From Candidatus Hodarchaeota archaeon (lineage in GTDB: Archaea; Asgardarchaeota; Heimdallarchaeia; Hodarchaeales; YT1-057): DNA of 7,077 nucleotides. The stretch spans positions 1 through 7,077 of the forward strand of contig JAEOTI010000608.1 in NCBI GenBank assembly GCA_016839955.1. Direction: 5' to 3'. A program made the position numbers and the translations under genes. This document shows, one piece after another, positions 1 to 4,476 of the stretch; position 1 is the first letter of the stretch; every line of letters begins with the position of its first letter. The notes below the pieces were generated by a model. It was not told the DNA's origin, made no database searches, and saw only the letters and a list, made by a program, of their open reading frames with translations.

Positions 1-320
1 GTTAAAAGTTTTACTTTCAATTAGCAAGTATTGTACTAATTCGTTCTGAGCTACTTTTCTTGGTTAGCTTAGGTTTCTTTTAATAGCTCACAAATAAATT
101 TTCTCATTCCTTTTCAAAGAAAGCTTGGAAAATTCTATTTTTCCATTTTTAAAGACTGAGAATTAACCAGGTTCGAGTTTGTCCCACTTTTAGTTATTAT
201 AACAAAATAACTCTGTTTTTTCTTAAAAAAAATTTTGTGAAAAAATCAATTAACCAGTCTGAATGTCACGAAATGGCACATAAAATCAAATTTTTCTTTA
301 TTTTTCCTTTATATACTCTA

Positions 321-366
321 AGAGGTGTCAAATTGCGATTTGACGACAACATCCTCTATGTTTTTT
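321..366 (+). repeat. Inverted repeat (hairpin) followed by T6 downstream of mcrC
   Basis: A perfect 7-base inverted repeat (GTCAAAT at 327-333, ATTTGAC at 338-344) closes a 4-base loop TGCG. An outer 5-base pair of arms (AGAGG at 321-325, CCTCT at 353-357) encloses it, with an uneven internal loop on the right side. Six T follow at 361-366 on the plus strand, so the element resembles an intrinsic terminator in that direction, although the long internal loop is atypical and no plus-strand gene is seen leading into it. On the minus strand it would lie in the 3' untranslated RNA of mcrC and could mark its end. Confidence 0.4.
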
Positions 367-392
367 CAAGTATAATTACGATTCATATTCAT
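366..392 (-). CDS. Possible 8-codon ORF with strong RBS behind mcrC
   Basis: Immediately after the mcrC stop codon the minus strand reads AAGGAG (401-406), then eight bases, then ATG. That is an ideal ribosome binding site spacing, better than the one in front of mcrC. The frame it opens, MNMNRNYT, closes after eight codons. It could be a tiny coupled peptide, the beginning of a gene that has since been destroyed, or chance. There is no evidence that it is translated into anything functional. Confidence 0.2.
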   Translation of the reverse strand: MNMNRNYT

Positions 393-406
393 ATCTGAAA
401 CTCCTT

Positions 407-1645
407 TCACACATCTGTACCAGACCCTTCTACTAAAGATAACATCTTTTCCCTTACTTCTTCAACAAATTCACTTATATTTTCTCTGAAATCGTTGATT
501 GTCTGTCCAGACAGATTTACTGAAGTAATAGCGAATTTAAATTCTTCTAATTCAAAGTAATCTTTGATTTTTATCTTTCCTGCTGGAAACACTAGGATTC
601 CATTACATTTCCAGAACATTGTGTAAGCTAGGGTTTGAAGAATGTCTTTATGAGGTAATTTTAATTTCCCTTCTCTCCATAGTTCTTTGTATTTAACCTC
701 GACAACTAGAATTGTTTCATTAAATCTTTTTAAAAGAAAATCTGGACGTAGTGTTAACCTTTTTTTAAAATTTGAAGTTTTTCCATAAATAAAACCTCTT
801 TCTTGGTTTATAATAGTTATCGTCTTAAGTGATTGAGAAAATAATTTACCAATAAATAATTCAAATAAGATATTCATATTCAATATAAAGCAATGATAGG
901 GGGATTTCCCCGTTTTAAAAGATAAGGACAGATTTGATAATATCATGTTGCATAGTTGATGCAAATATTTATACTTCTGATTGTTTTGATCGTAATAAAC
1001 CGAGTTGATCATTTGTTTGTTGATATTAATTAATTGATTTACATCTCTGAAATAAGTTTTTTGTACTTCTAGCTGTCTTTTTAGGTTCGGGTGTAAATCC
1101 ATTAACGATAATTTTCCAAGAGTTGTTTTAATTATTTGGTTTTCAATGCAATCAATTGACACTATTGGTTTTGAGGAGCAAATACGAGGTCTTGGAGAAA
1201 ATATTTGGTGATGGGATTTCTTAAAATCTATTCTTCCTCCAAAAGAACTTGTTTTCGATTTTCGTCTTATGATTCGCTTCCTTAATTCTTTATTCTTTGT
1301 AAAAAGTTCGAGCTGTCTTAAAAAATAACTGAAAAAAAGGTTTAATATGCTTTCTTGTTGTGAAAAACTTGCAGAGATATTTAAAGATCTGATTGGTTGG
1401 TCCCATATATATTCTAAAATGTAAAAGATGTTTGATAGGTTTACAATTTTAGGTTTTATTACAATCAGATGACTCTTTAATTTTATGACTCCAATATTTG
1501 GACCCGTTCTTATCTGTACAGAATTGTCTAAATTAAACTGAACCTTGAGACCTAATTTTTCAGCACCTGTTAGAACTTCTTTATCAGGAGCTGAAATATC
1601 TTTTAAAGTAATTTCATCGTATTCAAACAGTGTTATTGGATCCAT
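407..1645 (-). CDS. mcrC: McrC-like nuclease subunit of a McrBC restriction system
   Basis: In the McrBC family, McrC is the endonuclease partner that docks on the McrB ring, stimulates its NTPase and cuts DNA. The 412-residue protein shows the family layout. The N-terminal ~100 residues, including the GVIKL...IVIKPKI stretch (52-67), correspond to the part of McrC that inserts into the McrB ring. The C-terminal half is a PD-(D/E)xK nuclease. Visible catalytic motifs are E262 in the LFELF helix, P301-D302 in RPDFLL, E316-V-K318 in VVEVKYK, and Q337 in the DILQTLAYT helix. All expected residues are present, so the nuclease should be active. It is somewhat longer than E. coli McrC (348). The ATG overlaps the end of mcrB by 23 bases in another frame, with AGAGG three bases before it, implying translational coupling. 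Nothing cotranscribed follows except a tiny ORF. Family assignment is firm; the target modification is unknown. Confidence 0.92.
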   Translation of the reverse strand: MDPITLFEYDEITLKDISAPDKEVLTGAEKLGLKVQFNLDNSVQIRTGPNIGVIKLKSHLIVIKPKIVNLSNIFYILEYIWDQPIRSLNISASFSQQESILNLFFSYFLRQLELFTKNKELRKRIIRRKSKTSSFGGRIDFKKSHHQIFSPRPRICSSKPIVSIDCIENQIIKTTLGKLSLMDLHPNLKRQLEVQKTYFRDVNQLININKQMINSVYYDQNNQKYKYLHQLCNMILSNLSLSFKTGKSPYHCFILNMNILFELFIGKLFSQSLKTITIINQERGFIYGKTSNFKKRLTLRPDFLLKRFNETILVVEVKYKELWREGKLKLPHKDILQTLAYTMFWKCNGILVFPAGKIKIKDYFELEEFKFAITSVNLSGQTINDFRENISEFVEEVREKMLSLVEGSGTDV

Positions 1646-3230
1646 TTTCCTCTAATCTTACCTTATTTTCAAAAATTTCTTTTAAATCAATATCCTGGAT
1701 CTTCTTTAGGATAATAATTTCTCCATTTTCTGTTTCTTTAACATCAAAAAATTCGTCACCAATAATAGTACGAAGTTCATCGTAGTTTCCCATTGCCATC
1801 TCCTCAAGCATCGGAATTATTGAGTAATACCATATTCGTGTCAGATAATCCCAATCGAGACCTTTCTCCATGAAGTAGGCATGTCCGATCTGGTAATTTC
1901 TTCCATACAAATCGTAAAGTCTTTGGTTAATATCCCCTAGTATGCTAGGTAACAATTCAATTAATCTATTATCCTCTAGGTGATTTATCAACCATTCTTT
2001 TAATAAACCTGGATCTGAATTTATCTCTTTAATGAAAAATCTCCTTCTTAGAGCCCAATCCAAGGGTGCTAATGTTCTATCAGAAGAGTTCATCGTTGCT
2101 ATAATTCTTATATTATGTGGAATGAAGAATTCCTCCCCGCTGACTGCTAATTTTATTTTATTTTTCTCCCCTCGATACTCTATTAAATTTATCATTTCTC
2201 CAAATATGGAAGAAACTTCTCCACGATTAATCTCATCAATTATCATGACATACAAATCCTTGGTTTGCACCGCTTTCATGCAAAATTCTTTAAATATTCC
2301 CTCTCGTATTCTAAAAAGTGTATGTGATGCATTATCACTCATTTCAGGTTTATATCCCTCTATAAAATCATCATAAGAGAATGTTGGGTGAAACTGTACA
2401 AAATTAATGTGCTTTTTATCAGTCAAATACTCAGCAAACTTTTTTGCTAAATAGGTTTTTCCTGTGCCTGGTGGACCTTTTAAAATGATCTGTTTTTTTA
2501 AATTAAGAATTTCTTCAATTTCATCAAAATAAATCCTGGTGAATTCTTCATAAAAGGGATCTGTATCTTCTTCTATTTCAACTTCTACACCTTGAGGTGT
2601 TAATAAAACTCCAATATCTTGATCTGATTTCTCACTAGGTTGAATTTTTTCATCTGTTTCATATTTGTAAGATTCAATCACCTTCCCAAACAATTCTGAG
2701 AAATCCTTCATGTATACTAATACTCTAGGAGTTATCGAACCCAAGTAAACAATCTGCTTTCCATCGATAACAGAGCGATTCACCTTGTTTTTCTCATAAG
2801 TAGTCAAATCTACAAATTTAAACCCAAAATATAAGTCTCCTTCCTTATAATAAACTTGAAAGTGGTCTCCGTATCTACTCCAACTGCTTTCTTTGAGAAA
2901 GTATACAAAAATGAAACCCCTTTCAATATTCTCTGGTGGAATTACAGAATCTTTAATTTCAACACTTTTTAGCTTATCAATCCACAGTTCGTAGATCCAT
3001 GAATCGAAAGTAAAAATCCTCTTAGTATTTGGATAATCAAAGCCCCTTCCTACGATTTTAATCAAATAACCACGATCTTCAGAAAAAATGAAGGAATCCA
3101 CTAAGTAAATATCATCGAATTCAAACTTTTCGTTTTTATAAGTAGCATCTCTCCTTCGTGAAATAAATTCAATGAAATCGATATTCTGATTTCTAAGAAA
3201 TTCAAAAAATATTGATTTATAATTGACCAC
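1623..3230 (-). CDS. mcrB: McrB-like AAA+ NTPase of a McrBC restriction system
   Basis: McrB proteins bind modified DNA through a variable N-terminal domain and form an AAA+ ring that hydrolyses GTP (in E. coli) and drives translocation with McrC. In this 535-residue protein, residues 1 to ~185 are an N-terminal domain I do not recognise, rich in aromatic and beta-type residues. An acidic linker follows (about 186-228), then the AAA+ core: Walker A GPPGTGKT (252-259), the McrB-typical FVQFHPTFSYDDFIEGYKP (278-296), Walker B with IIDEINRGE (330-338), and the family signature MNSSDRT (380-386; MNTADRS in many relatives), followed by arginines 395-397 and the IGHAYFM segment (448-454). The GTG start is chosen because a stop lies a few codons upstream in frame and GGAGG sits nine bases before it. 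It is first in the operon and overlaps mcrC. Whether this protein uses GTP or ATP cannot be told from the sequence. Confidence 0.92.
   Translation of the reverse strand: MVNYKSIFFEFLRNQNIDFIEFISRRRDATYKNEKFEFDDIYLVDSFIFSEDRGYLIKIVGRGFDYPNTKRIFTFDSWIYELWIDKLKSVEIKDSVIPPENIERGFIFVYFLKESSWSRYGDHFQVYYKEGDLYFGFKFVDLTTYEKNKVNRSVIDGKQIVYLGSITPRVLVYMKDFSELFGKVIESYKYETDEKIQPSEKSDQDIGVLLTPQGVEVEIEEDTDPFYEEFTRIYFDEIEEILNLKKQIILKGPPGTGKTYLAKKFAEYLTDKKHINFVQFHPTFSYDDFIEGYKPEMSDNASHTLFRIREGIFKEFCMKAVQTKDLYVMIIDEINRGEVSSIFGEMINLIEYRGEKNKIKLAVSGEEFFIPHNIRIIATMNSSDRTLAPLDWALRRRFFIKEINSDPGLLKEWLINHLEDNRLIELLPSILGDINQRLYDLYGRNYQIGHAYFMEKGLDWDYLTRIWYYSIIPMLEEMAMGNYDELRTIIGDEFFDVKETENGEIIILKKIQDIDLKEIFENKVRLEENGSNNTV
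1649..1653 (-). promoter_or_regulatory. Ribosome binding site of mcrC, inside mcrB
   Basis: The minus strand reads AGAGG, then AAA, then the mcrC ATG. The site lies within the last codons of mcrB, so ribosomes finishing mcrB are well placed to start mcrC. The three-base spacing is short, which may keep McrC output below McrB output. Confidence 0.5.
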
Positions 3231-3448
3231 TATCTTTGTCCTCCACTATTCAACATTTTTTAAAGAAATATTTTTCAATTTTTCCTTGATATTCAATTAT
3301 CACTTAATTTTACAAATCTTTGATGTTTCTAAGAAATATATATTTGAAAATCATTAGAAGCAAGGTTGTTTTCATTTAACGGTTTTAAAGTTTATTACCT
3401 TTCGAAGTTATCCCTTCATAAATAATGGTTGTAAATTTACTTCGATTT
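3231..3448. promoter_or_regulatory. Intergenic leader of mcrBC with candidate promoter
   Basis: This very AT-rich stretch lies between the mcrB start and the end of the coding-like extension of the phosphoesterase gene. I see no gene in it. The best promoter candidate is the 12-base perfect palindrome AAATATATATTT (3334-3345). It could act as an archaeal TATA box and would give an untranslated leader of roughly 80 bases before mcrB. The stretch makes it plausible that mcrBC has its own promoter rather than depending on the phosphoesterase transcript, but the same AT richness makes TATA-like words cheap. Confidence 0.3.
3240..3244 (-). promoter_or_regulatory. Ribosome binding site of mcrB
   Basis: GGAGG on the minus strand, nine bases before the GTG. 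It supports that GTG as the start of mcrB, because the frame is closed a few codons further upstream. Confidence 0.7.
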
Positions 3449-3580
3449 TCACGATAGAATTTCACGTACTCTATTTTTAGATAAGATTCCACTTCTAGTA
3501 AATAGTCTTTGAACACCATCTGAACCTAGTGAAATCTGAAGAGGATCTCGCAATTTTATCTTTCCTTTTTTCAGAAAAAA
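3449..3580 (-). other. Coding-like -1 frame extension of the phosphoesterase gene
   Basis: After the annotated stop of the phosphoesterase, the -1 frame stays open for 41 codons from CTG (3572-3574) to a TGA at 3449-3451. It reads as ordinary protein, for example LRDPLQISLGSDGVQRLFTR. Codon composition supports coding: only about 6 of 41 third positions are G or C, against roughly 40 to 46 percent at the second and first positions, and the DNA beyond the stop loses this pattern. The frame is blocked upstream by a TGA just before the T run, and the main frame is blocked just after it, so the switch can only occur at the six T (3575-3580). If joined, the protein would be 288 residues instead of 247. 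No start codon with a ribosome site is seen for independent translation. It may reflect a homopolymer sequencing error, a true frameshift mutation, or programmed slippage. Confidence 0.6.
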
Positions 3581-4314
3581 TCATTAAGTTTTGATGATCT
3601 GGATGATAAGCGCTCCATATCGTTAGAAAAAATCTTCCAACCAGTACGTGTTTTTTGATAGCAAAAAGGACATCTTTGCCAATAATTTGGTATATAGAAT
3701 ACTGCAAAGGGATGATTCTGGCACTTAGTTTCCTTCATCCCACCCAGATTATGCCACGTCACATTAATCAGTTTATTATCATGGATTTTAATCTCCCAAT
3801 AGCAACCATTAAGCGCAGGTGCTCCATGTTCTTCATCCCTATAAAGGAAGCCGAGATTTAAGTAGTTACGATATTTTACTCCCCAATGAACATGGCCAGC
3901 TAACTGTAATAACGCTTTAGTCTGTAAATGGTTATTGAAATGCGTTAAATAGATTGTATCTTCATCCACTAGCCTTTGATCAGAAGAGATGGATATCTTT
4001 TTTGATATATAGATTTTTCTGTCCTTTGATAAATTAAAAGGCAAATCTGCATTAATAACTTGAATTCCTTCATCTGTAGGTGCAAAATCTCTGTTACCTA
4101 ACACGTAATAAACTGGTATTTCAAGGGATTGGAGCAATTTCATTATTATCCGATATTTCTCATTCGCATCCTCTAGATCTCGGTCTAAAAAAGCATTTGT
4201 AAAGTCGCCTGCAAACAATACTGCATCAAATTGCTTATTCTTTACATTTTGGATTAATTTCTTGACAGAATCGATGTTTCCGTGGATATCACTAAAGGCT
4301 AAGAATCTAAGCAT
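3571..4314 (-). CDS. Calcineurin-like metallophosphoesterase with C-terminal zinc-ribbon-like motif
   Basis: Members of this superfamily hydrolyse phosphomono- or diesters using two metal ions. The motifs appear in order: D9-I-H11-G, G36-D37, G73-N74-R75-D76, H125 in LTHFNNH, and G140-H141-V-H143-W-G. Arg75 replaces the usual histidine of GNHD, a catalytic position that also varies in small phosphodiesterases of the YfcE/MJ0936 type. The fold ends near residue 190. Then C198-x2-H201 and C215-x2-C218 (CPFC) form a probable zinc-binding ribbon, followed by a basic, serine-rich tail. No signal peptide or membrane segment is seen, so it should be cytoplasmic. The ATG has no Shine-Dalgarno site; a TATA-like box 35 bases upstream would place the transcript start only a few bases before it, suggesting a nearly leaderless mRNA. 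The substrate cannot be assigned. The stop at the end of this frame is suspect, because a coding-like extension continues in the -1 frame. Confidence 0.85.
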   Translation of the reverse strand: MLRFLAFSDIHGNIDSVKKLIQNVKNKQFDAVLFAGDFTNAFLDRDLEDANEKYRIIMKLLQSLEIPVYYVLGNRDFAPTDEGIQVINADLPFNLSKDRKIYISKKISISSDQRLVDEDTIYLTHFNNHLQTKALLQLAGHVHWGVKYRNYLNLGFLYRDEEHGAPALNGCYWEIKIHDNKLINVTWHNLGGMKETKCQNHPFAVFYIPNYWQRCPFCYQKTRTGWKIFSNDMERLSSRSSKLNDFF

Positions 4315-4476
4315 AGATCATCATGAAATGTTTAATTAATTGAAAAGTATAAGCTTTGTTATTCATGATATTGATTAATAACTGTAATAATGAATATATT
4401 AAATTGTCTTTTATTATCGTTTCAAAACAGAAGGAATCTATGAACAGATTATTCATGTTAAAATGTTGATAAAAAG
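4315..4476. promoter_or_regulatory. Divergent intergenic region with two candidate promoters
   Basis: This 162-base AT-rich gap separates the start codons of the phosphoesterase (minus) and the nuclease (plus), so it must hold both promoters. For the phosphoesterase, GCTTATACTT (minus strand, around 4345-4354) is TATA-like and would start RNA about 8 bases before its ATG. For the nuclease, TATATTAAA (4395-4403) would start RNA near 4425. The word TTATTCATG is repeated at 4359-4367 and 4449-4457 and might be a binding site, although two copies of nine AT-rich bases are weak evidence. A 9-codon ORF lies just ahead of the nuclease start. Confidence 0.35.
4440..4469 (+). CDS. Possible upstream leader ORF (9 codons)
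   Basis: ATG at 4440 is preceded by AAGGA (4431-4435) at a short four-base spacing and opens MNRLFMLKC, which stops seven bases before the ATG of the nuclease gene. The nuclease ATG itself has no recognisable Shine-Dalgarno site. A ribosome loaded at the leader ORF could therefore reinitiate on the main gene. This could equally be chance in AT-rich DNA. Confidence 0.2.
   Translation: MNRLFMLKC

Larger units (their letters stand above)
1..406. other. AT-rich flank without a supportable gene
   Basis: No frame on either strand gives a convincing gene. The stretch is dominated by A and T runs. It contains a hairpin-forming inverted repeat, a TATA-like box (TTTATATA at 308-315), a 10-base direct repeat (AATTAACCAG at 161-170 and 248-257), and an 8-codon ORF just behind mcrC. 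On the minus strand between 17 and about 170 there are short protein-like pieces in different frames, which could be the remains of a decayed gene; this is weak. It most likely serves as the 3' flank of the mcrBC operon and perhaps the upstream region of a gene further left. Confidence 0.5.

Noticed and set aside
171..176. GTTCGA, like the T-loop of a tRNA
   Set aside because: The flanking bases do not form a T-stem, and no anticodon arm or acceptor stem is found at the right distance.
161..257. Direct repeat AATTAACCAG (two copies), considered as an attachment site or CRISPR-like unit
   Set aside because: There are only two 10-base AT-rich copies, with no integrase, no regular spacing and no further copies.
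2032..2376. Plus-strand open frame of 114 codons opposite mcrB
   Set aside because: It lies wholly antisense to the conserved AAA+ core of mcrB, has no ribosome site and encodes nothing recognisable.
3495..3707. Third minus-strand frame across the phosphoesterase 3' end
   Set aside because: It overlaps the zinc-ribbon motifs, which are read in the main frame, and then runs out of phase with the coding-like extension; it is a shadow.
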